From Prevotella sp. (GTDB taxonomy: Bacteria > Bacteroidota > Bacteroidia > Bacteroidales > Bacteroidaceae), in contig JAGCNO010000001.1 in assembly GCA_017645905.1 (NCBI GenBank), forward strand, positions 1 to 64,000: a DNA stretch of 64,000 bases. The letters run 5' to 3'. The stretch's first letter is position 1. Each line of letters starts with the position of its first letter. Below the pieces are notes generated by a model. The model saw only the letters and a program-made list of their open reading frames with translations, ran no database searches and was not told where the DNA came from. Position numbers and translations under genes: made by a program. This document shows positions 28,498-36,911 of this stretch, piece after piece.

Positions 28498-28607
28498 TTA
28501 AACAATGTTATGTCACTCCAAAACTCGCAAATATGGAGCTGAGGACAGTGTCGGTGGAAAAAAATGCAGTCTCAGCGGGGTTGTTGTAAAGAATTTTCCC
28601 TAATTCC

Positions 28608-30074
28608 TTACTGCTTCTTGAGGTTCCACTTGGAGTTATCGCTCTTGAAGTCGTACTCGGCCAGTGTCGGGGTGCTGTCGGCGGCGGAATAGAGACAGTA
28701 GCGGGTGTTGGTGCCTGGGATGCCGGGGATGGCCTTCGGCATGATGCGGAAGGTTCCATCGGTGAGCTGCTCGATACGCCAGAGCTGCTCGTCGGCGCCG
28801 CTGAAGGCCTGGGCGGTAAGTTCCTTGTCGGCTGTGGCGGTCAGGGCGCGGTCTGTGCCGTCGATGGTTATCTTGAAGTAGGGGGCACTAAGATAGCCGC
28901 CGGCCTGCTCAACAGGAGCGATGTTCCATATCTGGTGGGGACGGAACATGAAGTCGCAGCAGCGCACGCCTACGGACTTGTCAGCGTCGGGCCAGGTGCC
29001 GATGACCTCGCCAAGCGTCTGGTTGGCCACGGGTTTGGGAGCCTCCTGCATCTGGTCGCGGTTGAACCATCCCTGACGCGCTACCTGCATACGGACGAAG
29101 TCGACAGCCAGCTCCAACGAGTAGCCGCGGCGCTCGCTCTCAATCTCGTAGATGCCGCCCTTGAACTGCTCGCCACCAACGGGCCAGCCGTTCTTCCACA
29201 GCAGCGGATGGACGGCCAAGGTGGAGCGGCCGCCCATATCGAAGTCGGCCTCCCAGTGGAACGACATCACCTCTACACCCTCGTCAACGATGGTGCGTCC
29301 GAAGTGTCCGGCACCCGTCTTACGGTTGCCGGCATTGATGACCATGCGGCCACCGCCGTGATACATGTCGCGGCCCACATTATCTATATAAGGGCCTTCG
29401 ACAGAGCGCGAGCGGCCCACAACTATATTATAGGTAGAGTTCACGCCGTCGCAGCAGGTGCCGTGAGTGCCGAGCAGGTAGTACCAGCCGTCGCGGTAGA
29501 TGAGGTCGGTGGCCTCGCAGTCGATGGCGATGTCCTTCTCCACGTTACCGCTTTTGCGGAAGCCCGTCTTGGGGTCGAGCTCAATGAGGCGGATGGTGCC
29601 GAAATACGTTCCGTAGCTCACCCAGAGGCGACCTGTCGTGGGGTCGAGGAGGATGCCCGGGTCGATGGCGTCCTGGTCTTCCATACCGTCAGAGGCGCAC
29701 ACCTCCACGGCTGTAGACCACTTGAAGTCGGGCGACTTCGGGTCGAGGGTCTTGTTCCACATCGTCAGGATTCGGCCGCTGTGGCCACCGCCCAGGCCGC
29801 CGCCCGTAGCTCCGTAGATGCAGAGGTAGCGGTCGCCAATCTTAATCATGTCGGGGGCAGCACCGCCACCAGGACGGTCGGCACCAGAGTGCCACGACCA
29901 GCCGTCGTCGGAGATAAGGCCTCCGCCGCCCGTGCCGAAGGTGTACCACTTGCCGTCGCACTCGGCCAGCGTCGAAGGGTCGTGGATGTAGGGAGCACCG
30001 ATTTGCGCCCCTGCAGGGCAAAATAATAAACAATTTACAATAAACAATAAACTCCTTCGTGATATCTTTTTCAT
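28608..30074 (-). CDS. GH43-type five-bladed propeller glycosidase with ricin-like tail
   Basis: The 488-residue secreted protein has a signal peptide ending PAGAQ and a beta-propeller of the arabinanase/xylosidase type. HDPSTL supplies the base, DAIDPGI the second Asp, and DCEATDL probably the acid Glu. Residues about 350-488 resemble a ricin-B/carbohydrate-binding domain (EQLWRIEQLTDGTFRI). It likely removes arabinose or xylose side chains from arabinoxylan. It lies 62 nt downstream of a second GH43 gene on the same strand. The signal peptide LLFIVNCLLF is encoded by a TTTATTGTTTATTGTAAAT-type repeat. Confidence 0.86.
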   Translation of the reverse strand: MKKISRRSLLFIVNCLLFCPAGAQIGAPYIHDPSTLAECDGKWYTFGTGGGGLISDDGWSWHSGADRPGGGAAPDMIKIGDRYLCIYGATGGGLGGGHSGRILTMWNKTLDPKSPDFKWSTAVEVCASDGMEDQDAIDPGILLDPTTGRLWVSYGTYFGTIRLIELDPKTGFRKSGNVEKDIAIDCEATDLIYRDGWYYLLGTHGTCCDGVNSTYNIVVGRSRSVEGPYIDNVGRDMYHGGGRMVINAGNRKTGAGHFGRTIVDEGVEVMSFHWEADFDMGGRSTLAVHPLLWKNGWPVGGEQFKGGIYEIESERRGYSLELAVDFVRMQVARQGWFNRDQMQEAPKPVANQTLGEVIGTWPDADKSVGVRCCDFMFRPHQIWNIAPVEQAGGYLSAPYFKITIDGTDRALTATADKELTAQAFSGADEQLWRIEQLTDGTFRIMPKAIPGIPGTNTRYCLYSAADSTPTLAEYDFKSDNSKWNLKKQ

Positions 30075-30136
30075 AATCTGTTTTTGTTCGTTATGTCGTT
30101 ATTTCGGGATTTCAGGATTTCGATGATTCGGAATCG

Positions 30137-32257
30137 TTATTTCGAGGCCGTCGTGACCTTATAGTTCTTTACGGGATTGCCCTTCTCGTCGAGGAAGCGG
30201 ACGCAGAAGTCGCTCATGCCAGGACCGTTGATGACAGCGCCGCGCAGGATGTTGCGGCCCTTCTTAAGGGTAAGGCGCGAGGACATGGCATCGTCCTTCA
30301 CCATACGGCGGTCGCCGCTGAGCAGCAGCACCTCCTCGCCGTTAAGCCACCACATGGAGGCTGAGTTAGAGCCGACAGCCAAGCGGACGTTCTCGATGTC
30401 CTCGTCGCAGTCGATGATGGTGACGGCCCAGAAGAGCACGCCGTAGACCTTCTCGCCCCACTTCTCGGCAAAGCGGAAGAGCTTCACGTTCATATTCTCA
30501 CTATCGAGGGCATGCCATGTGAGCGTCTGGGTGACGGTCTTCACCTCAGGCTGTGCAGGTGCCTGCTGCATACCGCGACCGAAGCCTGCGGGAGCCTGCT
30601 CCTGCTTAAAGACGGCCTTCACCTTCTGTCCGTCCTTCGGCACGATGGTCTGCTGCCCCTTAAAGTACTCACGGTAGAAGTGCTCACGGAGATAGGTGTC
30701 CGTAAAGACGGTGTTTCCGCTGTTGGGTTTATCGATAGGCTCTAAGAGCAGCCAGCGGCGGATGAAGCCCTCGTTGTCGGGCTGCGACGCTGTCGCAGCA
30801 TAGGAGACGGGAGTGAAGTACTTCGGACGGTTCTTGAACTTTACGTAATCTACGCTCAAGGCTCCTTCGCCCTCGTTGGTGATGACCAGGTCGGTGACTC
30901 CCTTCGGCGTGTATTCCAATGTGGCAGTCTGCGTCATCCACTGGTTGCGGAAGTCGCGGTTGAAACGCATCATCATCGGATTGGCGGCAGCACCGGCGGG
31001 AGGCTCTGGCGGCCTTACCGCCATCTTGAAGCGGGCAATGACCTTACCCTTGGCGTTGCCCTCTCGGATGCAGAACTCGGTGTCGTCGCTGGCCTTGACA
31101 TTGACGAGGACATAGCCGTCGGTGATACAGTCAAAGTCCACATCTTTATAGCATAGCCAACTGCCCTTTGCGGGAAGGGTGGCCTCATAGCTGCGGAAGG
31201 TGTTCACGGTGTCTATGAGCTGCGAGGTGACATCGTCCGAGGCAGAGCTGTAGCGGTCTATCTCAATCTTCTCCGTAGCCTTGTTGATACCCACGCCACG
31301 TAGGGTCTGCTTCACCTCCTGGATGGTACCGTCGGCGTTGAAGTAGAGCTTCTCGATGCAGGCCGAGCGGCGCTTGTCATCGCTCGGAGAGAAATAATTA
31401 TGGTGGTAGAACAGGTACCACTGGCCCTTATAGTTAATAATGCTGTGGTGGTTGGTCCAGCAACCGTTGGGCTGCTCGGCCATGATGAGTCCCTTGTACT
31501 CGTAGGGTCCCATCGGGTTCTTACTCATGGCGTAGCCGAGGACCTCGGTCTTTTCACGAACGTAAGGATAGGTCAGGTAATAGTTGCCGTTATACTCAAA
31601 GGCGAAGGGGCCTTCCGCCTGACGGTTGGGCAGGTCTTTGAGGCAGTGTACGCCCACCATCTCAAACTCACGCTCACCAAACTTCACCATTTCCTTCGGG
31701 TTGTCGTCGGCCAGCTCCTTCATGTTGGGCTTAAGCTTGGCACAACGTCCGTTGCCCCAGAAGATATAGGCGTTGCCGTCGGAAGCCTGGAGCACGCAGG
31801 GGTCGATGCCGTTGATGCCCTTAATAGGCTCCGGCTCACAGACGAACGGTCCCTCAGGCTTGTCGGCGATGGCTACACCAACGCCAAAGCCGCGCATGGC
31901 TCCATTAGGAGCAGAGGGGAAATAGAAATAGTACTTGCCGTTACGCTCCACGCAGTCGGGAGCCCACATGGAATAGGAGTCAGGCCTCACCCAGGGCACC
32001 TTGTTCTGCGTGACAATCACGCCGTGGTCGGTCCAGTCGGTGAGGTTCTCCGAGGAGAACACGTGATAGTCTTCCATGCAGAACCAGTCCTGACGCTGGC
32101 CTTCGGGCGGGAAGATGTCGTGCGAGGGGTACAGGTAGACCTTGCCGTTAAACACACGTGCCGTAGGGTCGGCAGAAAACTGGTCTCGGATAATAGGGTT
32201 CTGGGCAGCCATTAGCATCGGCACGCCCAGCAAAAGCAACATTAAGTTTTTTCTCAT
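30137..32257 (-). CDS. GH43 glycosidase with CBM6-like module, contains 33-nt shared repeat
   Basis: The 706-residue secreted enzyme has a signal peptide of 18 residues (MRKNLMLLLLGVPMLMAA). Propeller motifs FSADPTARVF, NGIDPCVLQ and QAEGPFAF give the Asp/Asp/Glu triad. A CBM6-like beta-sandwich spans about 340-475, then a C-terminal sandwich domain (about 590-700). It is probably an exo-acting arabinofuranosidase or xylosidase on xylan fragments. Residues 483-493, PVSYAATASQP, are encoded by a 33-nt block identical to one in the LptF/G gene at 49111-49143. A -7 box (TATATTTG, minus) is at 32297-32290. Confidence 0.9.
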   Translation of the reverse strand: MRKNLMLLLLGVPMLMAAQNPIIRDQFSADPTARVFNGKVYLYPSHDIFPPEGQRQDWFCMEDYHVFSSENLTDWTDHGVIVTQNKVPWVRPDSYSMWAPDCVERNGKYYFYFPSAPNGAMRGFGVGVAIADKPEGPFVCEPEPIKGINGIDPCVLQASDGNAYIFWGNGRCAKLKPNMKELADDNPKEMVKFGEREFEMVGVHCLKDLPNRQAEGPFAFEYNGNYYLTYPYVREKTEVLGYAMSKNPMGPYEYKGLIMAEQPNGCWTNHHSIINYKGQWYLFYHHNYFSPSDDKRRSACIEKLYFNADGTIQEVKQTLRGVGINKATEKIEIDRYSSASDDVTSQLIDTVNTFRSYEATLPAKGSWLCYKDVDFDCITDGYVLVNVKASDDTEFCIREGNAKGKVIARFKMAVRPPEPPAGAAANPMMMRFNRDFRNQWMTQTATLEYTPKGVTDLVITNEGEGALSVDYVKFKNRPKYFTPVSYAATASQPDNEGFIRRWLLLEPIDKPNSGNTVFTDTYLREHFYREYFKGQQTIVPKDGQKVKAVFKQEQAPAGFGRGMQQAPAQPEVKTVTQTLTWHALDSENMNVKLFRFAEKWGEKVYGVLFWAVTIIDCDEDIENVRLAVGSNSASMWWLNGEEVLLLSGDRRMVKDDAMSSRLTLKKGRNILRGAVINGPGMSDFCVRFLDEKGNPVKNYKVTTASK
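30779..30811 (-). repeat. 33-nt palindromic repeat in GH43 (family 2)
   Basis: Identical, in the gene's sense, to 49111-49143. Contains GCTGCGAC-AGC-GTCGCAGC, a perfect 8-bp stem. Related to palindromes in and after RAYT2. Confidence 0.95.
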
Positions 32258-32289
32258 AAAACAGCGGTTTTAGTCATTAAATTACGATG

Positions 32290-32297
32290 CAAATATA
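32290..32297 (-). promoter_or_regulatory. -7 box for the GH43 pair
   Basis: TATATTTG on the minus strand, 33 nt before the start at 32257. Divergent from the GH3 gene, so regulators could act on both. Confidence 0.45.
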
Positions 32298-32404
32298 AGT
32301 AATAATCTCTATAAATGTAGCTTATGACCGAGGAATTATAGCAAACTGTAACAGAAAGCAAAGCAAATGCAACAAAAACACAAACACAGGTTGTCCGAAC
32401 TGCG

Positions 32405-32412
32405 TAACTTTG
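32405..32412 (+). promoter_or_regulatory. -7 box for the GH3 gene
   Basis: TAACTTTG, 27 nt before the ATG at 32439. It argues against the longer in-frame reading from 32367. Confidence 0.5.
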
Positions 32413-32438
32413 TAGCCATTCCTAACCAAAACCTTATT

Positions 32439-35114
32439 ATGATGAGAAAACTTTTGCTATTTGCGGCAGCGCTGACCACTCTGACTGTCACCGCCCAGGT
32501 TCAGCCTTGGCAGAACCCGTCGCTGAGCGCCAAGGAGCGCGCCAAGGACCTTTGTTCACGCCTCACTCTGGAAGAGAAGGCACAGTTGATGCTCGACGAG
32601 AGCCCCGCCATTCCCCGTCTGGGCATCAAGAAGTTCTTCTGGTGGAGCGAGGCCCTTCACGGTGCTGCCAACATGGGCAACGTCACCGTGTTCCCCGAGC
32701 CGGTGGCCATGGCCGCTTCGTTCAACCCCGACCTGATCTACAAGTGCTTCGACGTGGCCTCTACAGAGTTCCGTGCCCAGTACAACCACCGTATGCACGA
32801 CCTGAAGGGCGAGGACGAGAAGTTCCACAGCCTCTCGGTGTGGACGCCCAACGTGAACATCTTCCGTGACCCGCGCTGGGGCCGTGGCCAGGAGACCTAC
32901 GGCGAGGACCCTTACCTGACCAGCGTCATGGGTACTCAGGTCGTGAAAGGCCTACAGGGGCCTGAGGACTCGAAGTACCGCAAGCTGTGGGCCTGTGCCA
33001 AGCATTACGCTGTTCATAGCGGACCGGAGTACACGCGACACTCGGCCAACCTGACCGACGTCTCGCCCCGCGACCTATGGGAGACCTACATGCCGGCCTT
33101 CAAGACCTTGGTACAGGATGCCAAGGTGCGCGAGGTGATGTGCGCCTACCAGCGTCTCGACGACGACCCCTGCTGCGGCTCGCAGCGTCTGCTCCAGACC
33201 ATCCTGCGCAACGAATGGGGATTCGAGTACCTCGTGGTGAGCGACTGCGGCGCCGTCTCCGACTTCTACACCAGCCATAAGTCATCGACCGATGCCGTTC
33301 ACGGCTCTGCCAAGGCCGTGCTGGCCGGCACCGACGTAGAGTGCGGCTACGGCTATGCCTACCGCAGCATCCCCGAGGCCGTGAAACGCGGACTTATCAC
33401 CGAGGCCGAGGTCGACAAACACGTCGTACGTCTGCTCGAAGGACGCTTCGACCTGGGCGAGATGGACGACCCGTCGCTCGTGGAGTGGTCGAAGATTCCC
33501 TACTCGACCATGTCGACCAAGGCGTCGGCCGACCTCTCGCGGGAGATGGCCCGCCAGTCCATCGTGCTGCTGAAGAACGGGAGTATTCCCAACCCCGCTA
33601 AAGGAGGGGCTTTAGAGCCGGTGCTTCCGCTGCAAACCTACATGGAAGGCTTTGCCGTCATCGGTCCTAATGCCGACAACACACCAATGATGTGGGGTAA
33701 CTACAACGGCCAGCCCAACCATACTGTGACCATCCTCAATGGCATCAAGGATAAGCTGTCCACCGAGATCGTTTGGGAGGGCACCGGCAAGTCAACGCGA
33801 ATTCTTTCTGGCAAGAAACGCCTGTTCTATGCTCAAGGCTGCGACCTGACCTACGACCGTGTCTTCGATTGCCTCATGGCCTCGCAGTGCAGCTTCGAGG
33901 GCAAGAAGGGCATGAAGGGCACCTTCTGGAACAACCGCCGCATGGAGGGCACGCCCGTCACCACGCAGTGGTACACCAAACCGCTCTCCGTCACCACCTT
34001 CGGCATGCACAACTTCGCCCCCGGCGTGCAGCTGGAGGACTTTTCGGCCAAGTACGAGACCGTCTTCACGCCCAAGGAGGCTGGCGAATATGTGGTGAAC
34101 GTGGACGGCTGCGGACAATTTGAGCTCTACATCGACGGCGAGCGGAAGTTCCACCACCGCATCTGGCGCACCACGCCCAACCGCGTTGCCATCCAGGCCG
34201 AGGCCGGACGGAGCTATAATATAGAGGTACGCTTCTCGCACGTACATACTTACAATGCCGACCTGAAAATCAACATCGCCAAGGAGCTGCCCATCGACTA
34301 CCAGCAGACCATCCGTCAGCTCGAGGCCAACGGCATCGACAGGGTCATTTTCGTGGGCGGTATCTCGCCCGCGCTGGAGGGTGAGGAGATGCCTGTCGAC
34401 ATCGACGGTTTCAAGGGCGGCGACCGAACCCACATCGAGCTGCCGAAGGTGCAGCGCGACTTCCTGAAAGCCCTGAAGGCGGCCGGCAAGACCGTCATCT
34501 TCGTCTGCTGCTCGGGCTCATGTATCGCCCTGCAGCCTGAGATGGAGACCTGCGACGCCATCGTCCAGGCCTGGTACCCAGGTCAGGAGGGCGGCAGGGC
34601 CGTGGCCGACGTGCTCTTCGGCGATGTGAACCCCAGCGGCAAGCTGCCCGTCACGTTCTATAAGACCAGCAGCCAGCTGCCCGACTACGAGGACTACTCG
34701 ATGAAGGGCCGCACCTACCGCTACTTCACCGACGCCCTGTTCCCCTTCGGCTACGGACTGAGCTACACCACATTTGAACTGGGAAACGAAAAGGTGGAAA
34801 TGGGGAATGACGGCAGCGGCACCGTGACCGTGGAAGTGGCCAACACCGGGCGGTGCGACGGCACGGAGACCGTGCAGGTCTACATCCGCAACCTACAGGA
34901 CCCCGACGGCCCGCTGAAGTCACTCCGGGCCTTCCAGCGCGTCAACGTAAAGGCCGGGCAGTCAGCCACCGCCAAGCTCAGCCTCACCAAAAAAAGCTTC
35001 GAGTTCTGGGACCCCGAGACGAACACCATGCGTGTGAAGCCCGGCAAGTACGAAATCCTCGTCGGCACCAGCTCTAACTACCAGGATTTGAAGAAGCTTG
35101 AGGTGGAGCTTTGA
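32439..35114 (+). CDS. GH3 beta-xylosidase/beta-glucosidase with PA14 domain
   Basis: The 891-residue secreted enzyme has a signal peptide MMRKLLLFAAALTTLTVTAQ and the GH3 N-terminal barrel (WWSEALHGAAN, WTPNVNIFRDPRWGRGQETYGEDP). The nucleophile Asp is about residue 269 in VVSDCGAV. Then come the alpha/beta domain, an inserted PA14-like module (about 480-610) and a fibronectin III-like end. The PRWGRGQETYGEDP type is common in xylosidases. It likely completes hydrolysis of xylo-oligosaccharides from the GH10/GH43 enzymes. Residues about 379-393 (SIPNPAKGGALEP) lie over an AACCCC..GGAGGGGCTTTAGAG repeat-like stretch and are extra compared with the usual VLLKN..LPL spacing. Confidence 0.92.
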   Translation: MMRKLLLFAAALTTLTVTAQVQPWQNPSLSAKERAKDLCSRLTLEEKAQLMLDESPAIPRLGIKKFFWWSEALHGAANMGNVTVFPEPVAMAASFNPDLIYKCFDVASTEFRAQYNHRMHDLKGEDEKFHSLSVWTPNVNIFRDPRWGRGQETYGEDPYLTSVMGTQVVKGLQGPEDSKYRKLWACAKHYAVHSGPEYTRHSANLTDVSPRDLWETYMPAFKTLVQDAKVREVMCAYQRLDDDPCCGSQRLLQTILRNEWGFEYLVVSDCGAVSDFYTSHKSSTDAVHGSAKAVLAGTDVECGYGYAYRSIPEAVKRGLITEAEVDKHVVRLLEGRFDLGEMDDPSLVEWSKIPYSTMSTKASADLSREMARQSIVLLKNGSIPNPAKGGALEPVLPLQTYMEGFAVIGPNADNTPMMWGNYNGQPNHTVTILNGIKDKLSTEIVWEGTGKSTRILSGKKRLFYAQGCDLTYDRVFDCLMASQCSFEGKKGMKGTFWNNRRMEGTPVTTQWYTKPLSVTTFGMHNFAPGVQLEDFSAKYETVFTPKEAGEYVVNVDGCGQFELYIDGERKFHHRIWRTTPNRVAIQAEAGRSYNIEVRFSHVHTYNADLKINIAKELPIDYQQTIRQLEANGIDRVIFVGGISPALEGEEMPVDIDGFKGGDRTHIELPKVQRDFLKALKAAGKTVIFVCCSGSCIALQPEMETCDAIVQAWYPGQEGGRAVADVLFGDVNPSGKLPVTFYKTSSQLPDYEDYSMKGRTYRYFTDALFPFGYGLSYTTFELGNEKVEMGNDGSGTVTVEVANTGRCDGTETVQVYIRNLQDPDGPLKSLRAFQRVNVKAGQSATAKLSLTKKSFEFWDPETNTMRVKPGKYEILVGTSSNYQDLKKLEVEL

Positions 35115-35116
35115 CC

Positions 35117-35134
35117 TCGCGGATAAAATCCGCG
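35117..35134. terminator. Short hairpin after the GH3 gene
   Basis: CGCGGAT-AAA-ATCCGCG is a perfect 7-bp stem just after the stop. No U-tract follows, so termination is uncertain. Confidence 0.45.
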
Positions 35135-35136
35135 CA

Positions 35137-35268
35137 AAAGGAGCGGCACATGTCCCGCCATTTACCAGCAAATTCTTCCTAAAGGAGCGGCACATGTCCC
35201 GCCATTTACCAGCAAATTCCTCCTAAAGGAACGGGACATGTCCCGTTATTTACCAGCAAATTTCATTT
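35137..35268 (+). repeat. Three tandem 44-bp repeats ahead of RAYT1
   Basis: Units lie at 35137-35180, 35181-35224 and 35225-35268. The first two differ at one position. Each has a central palindrome around ACATGT (GGGACATGTCCC perfect in the third) followed by TTTACCAGCAAATT. The array ends 15 nt before the transposase start. 44 bp is twice the 22-bp period of the other arrays. Confidence 0.92.
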
Positions 35269-35283
35269 GCGTCCCAATTACCC

Positions 35284-36312
35284 ATGACTAACGAAAACCA
35301 GAACGAGACCTTCACCTGGTTGCAGCCTGGCACATGGCGCAAGCCCTGCATCGTTCATGTCACGATGGTGGCCAACTCCCGGCAGCCGTTGTTTGGCCGT
35401 CTCACGCACAACGGTTCCGAGGCAGTTGTGGAAAAGACCCCTGTCGGCTGGGCGCTCATCAATCAGCAGCACACGTTGCTGGAGCTATGCCCCGAAATAA
35501 AGATTCTTGCCGACAAGGTGATGCCTGACCATCACCACATGGTCCTTCAGGTGCAACGGACGATGCCCCGTAGCATCAAGGAGGTGGTACGCGGCTATAT
35601 GCAGGGCTGCAAAAGGGCAGCACGCGCATTGGGCTATACAGAGAACCTCTACGACGCACCGCCATTCTTCCGCGTACTTACGCACAAAGGGCAGCTGCAC
35701 GCCATGATAGAATACGTGAAAGCCAACGCTGAGCGGGCATGGCAGCGGAAGCAGAACCCCGACCTCTTTCGCATACGTCGAAAGACAGAACTCTGCAGGC
35801 TTCAGTTCACCTCAATGGGTAACCACTTCTTACTGGACTGGCCCGACAGACAACAGGTGGAGATGAGCCGCAGCGCCACCGACGAACAAATAGAGGACCG
35901 CCTGAAGGGCGTACTGCCGGCAGCTCAAAACGGTGCGGTAACCTATACGGCGGCAATAAGCAAAGGTGAACAGAAGATAGCCAGAACGCTGCGTGAGCAA
36001 GGCTTCCCGCTGGTGGTTTTGCTGAACGACGGCTTCCCGGCAGAGGGGTCTCCCCAAGAGCGTTATTACAAACCTGGCGGGACATACTTCGAGGCCTGTT
36101 CGAGAGGCCAGTTGTTGTTATTGGAACCTCATGAGAGTGCCTTTGTCAATCCTGCCGTAAAGATGGCCACCGAGGAGACACTGCGGCGCAAGGCAGAGGC
36201 CAAGCACTACAGCTACACCCCCGTTCCAGTGGAATCACAGCGATACCGTTTCGTTGCCCTGAACGAGATGGGCAAACTGTTTTGCGGAAACCCGGTTCTC
36301 CCCTCTTTTTGA
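35284..36312 (+). CDS. REP-associated tyrosine (Y1/HUH) transposase, RAYT1, with extra C-terminal domain
   Basis: The 342-residue protein has the IS200/RAYT fold in residues about 20-165: the HUH motif is His83-x-His85 in KVMPDHHHMVLQV and the catalytic tyrosine is Tyr144 in MIEYVKANAE. Such enzymes nick and rejoin single-stranded DNA at palindromes. Residues about 200-320 form a second conserved domain, also found in RAYT2 (AISKGEQ, then Y..AC..G and LLLLEP.E); classical RAYTs lack it. The gene is flanked by three 44-bp repeats upstream and a 22-bp array that begins at its stop codon. No left or right IS ends are seen, consistent with a domesticated single-copy enzyme. Confidence 0.88.
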   Translation: MTNENQNETFTWLQPGTWRKPCIVHVTMVANSRQPLFGRLTHNGSEAVVEKTPVGWALINQQHTLLELCPEIKILADKVMPDHHHMVLQVQRTMPRSIKEVVRGYMQGCKRAARALGYTENLYDAPPFFRVLTHKGQLHAMIEYVKANAERAWQRKQNPDLFRIRRKTELCRLQFTSMGNHFLLDWPDRQQVEMSRSATDEQIEDRLKGVLPAAQNGAVTYTAAISKGEQKIARTLREQGFPLVVLLNDGFPAEGSPQERYYKPGGTYFEACSRGQLLLLEPHESAFVNPAVKMATEETLRRKAEAKHYSYTPVPVESQRYRFVALNEMGKLFCGNPVLPSF

Positions 36313-36393
36313 AAGAACTATTCTTTCTCATAGAAAAAGCCGTTCTTTCAAATCGAATAAGCCGTTCTTTCCCGTCGAAAAAGCCGTTCTTTC
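36311..36393. repeat. 22-bp repeat array F, abutting the RAYT1 stop codon
   Basis: Cores lie at 36311-36327 (hybrid palindrome GAAAGAA-CTA-TTCTTTC), then minus-oriented at 36333, 36355 and 36377, period 22. The RAYT1 TGA (36310-36312) overlaps the first two bases of the array. Confidence 0.95.
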
Positions 36394-36449
36394 TCTCAGA
36401 CCCCTACCGGCAACCTGAAACTCAAAAAACGCAACCGCATCCGTCCACA

Positions 36450-36689
36450 TTAACAATCCCTCATCCACCAGTGTCCAGCGTATATTTCCAAAATCTCTGC
36501 TTCTGTGAACCAACCATAATATTTCCAGTCAGTTGAGTGACCAAAGCGTTTCTTCTTGGAGTTATAAATCCACCAATGAGTGGAACGGAGAATACCTCCA
36601 AGATAGTGTGTGTACTCATGTTCATAGCCTGGGTCATTCTTTAAGTCTTCGAGCATCTGCTCCGTCTTAATCCATTCCTTTTCTTCCAT
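36450..36689 (-). CDS. Small hypothetical protein
   Basis: The 79-residue protein starts MEEKEWIKTEQMLEDLKNDP and is rich in Trp and Tyr (STHWWIYNSKKKRFGH, DWKYYGW). No family was recognised. A longer reading from 36704 needs a TTG start; the ATG at 36689 lies just after a TGATCTTTG box, so it is preferred. It sits in the AT-rich patch between RAYT1 and the nuclease-like gene and may be part of the same acquired segment. Confidence 0.55.
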   Translation of the reverse strand: MEEKEWIKTEQMLEDLKNDPGYEHEYTHYLGGILRSTHWWIYNSKKKRFGHSTDWKYYGWFTEAEILEIYAGHWWMRDC

Positions 36690-36704
36690 TACTTTTTTCG
36701 GCAA

Positions 36705-36911
36705 AGATCAGAGATCTTTTTGGAACAGACAAATTACTTTGATCCGTTTAGATCATTTTTTGACAGTTTAGATCATTTCTCACAATAAAAATGCCCTTTA
36801 GTAAAACTTTTTCTTTATTTATGCTTGTTTTCCTCAAATATTATGTATTTTTGCATCGGAATAGCTAAAAACATAATTATAATCAATGATTTGACATAAT
36901 AACCTACAACT
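36705..36911 (+). promoter_or_regulatory. AT-rich upstream region of the nuclease-like gene with direct repeats
   Basis: GTTTAGATCATTT occurs at 36746-36758 and 36766-36778, 20 bp apart. Other GATC sites lie nearby (36706-36744). A -7 box TATTTTTG is at 36846-36853. The pair looks like an operator, but no regulator is evident. Confidence 0.45.

Larger units (their letters stand above)
27184..28607. other. 1.4-kb non-coding region of gene remnants and palindromes
   Basis: No intact gene is supported here. The region holds an 83-nt hairpin (27331-27413), two antirepressor fragments (27505-27915), GGATTTGCAATCC-type palindromes (27900-28050), a terminator (28153-28190), a 22-bp repeat array (28392-28452) and an 18-bp-arm hairpin (28457-28497). 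Open frames on the minus strand at 27192-28505 are rejected as chance readings through these elements. Confidence 0.75.

Noticed and set aside
27817..28505. Minus-strand ORFs in the remnant region
   Set aside because: They run through palindromes, a terminator and the repeat array and match no family; plus-strand antirepressor fragments explain part of the sequence better.
33160..33185. GCTGCGGCTCGCAGC in the GH3 gene as a family 2 repeat
   Set aside because: It encodes the conserved GH3 motif DPCCGSQRLL, so the palindrome is probably incidental.
35284..36312. Complete IS200/IS605 insertion sequence
   Set aside because: No IS ends or tnpB were seen, and the protein is longer than IS200 TnpA. 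The flanking repeats fit RAYT better.
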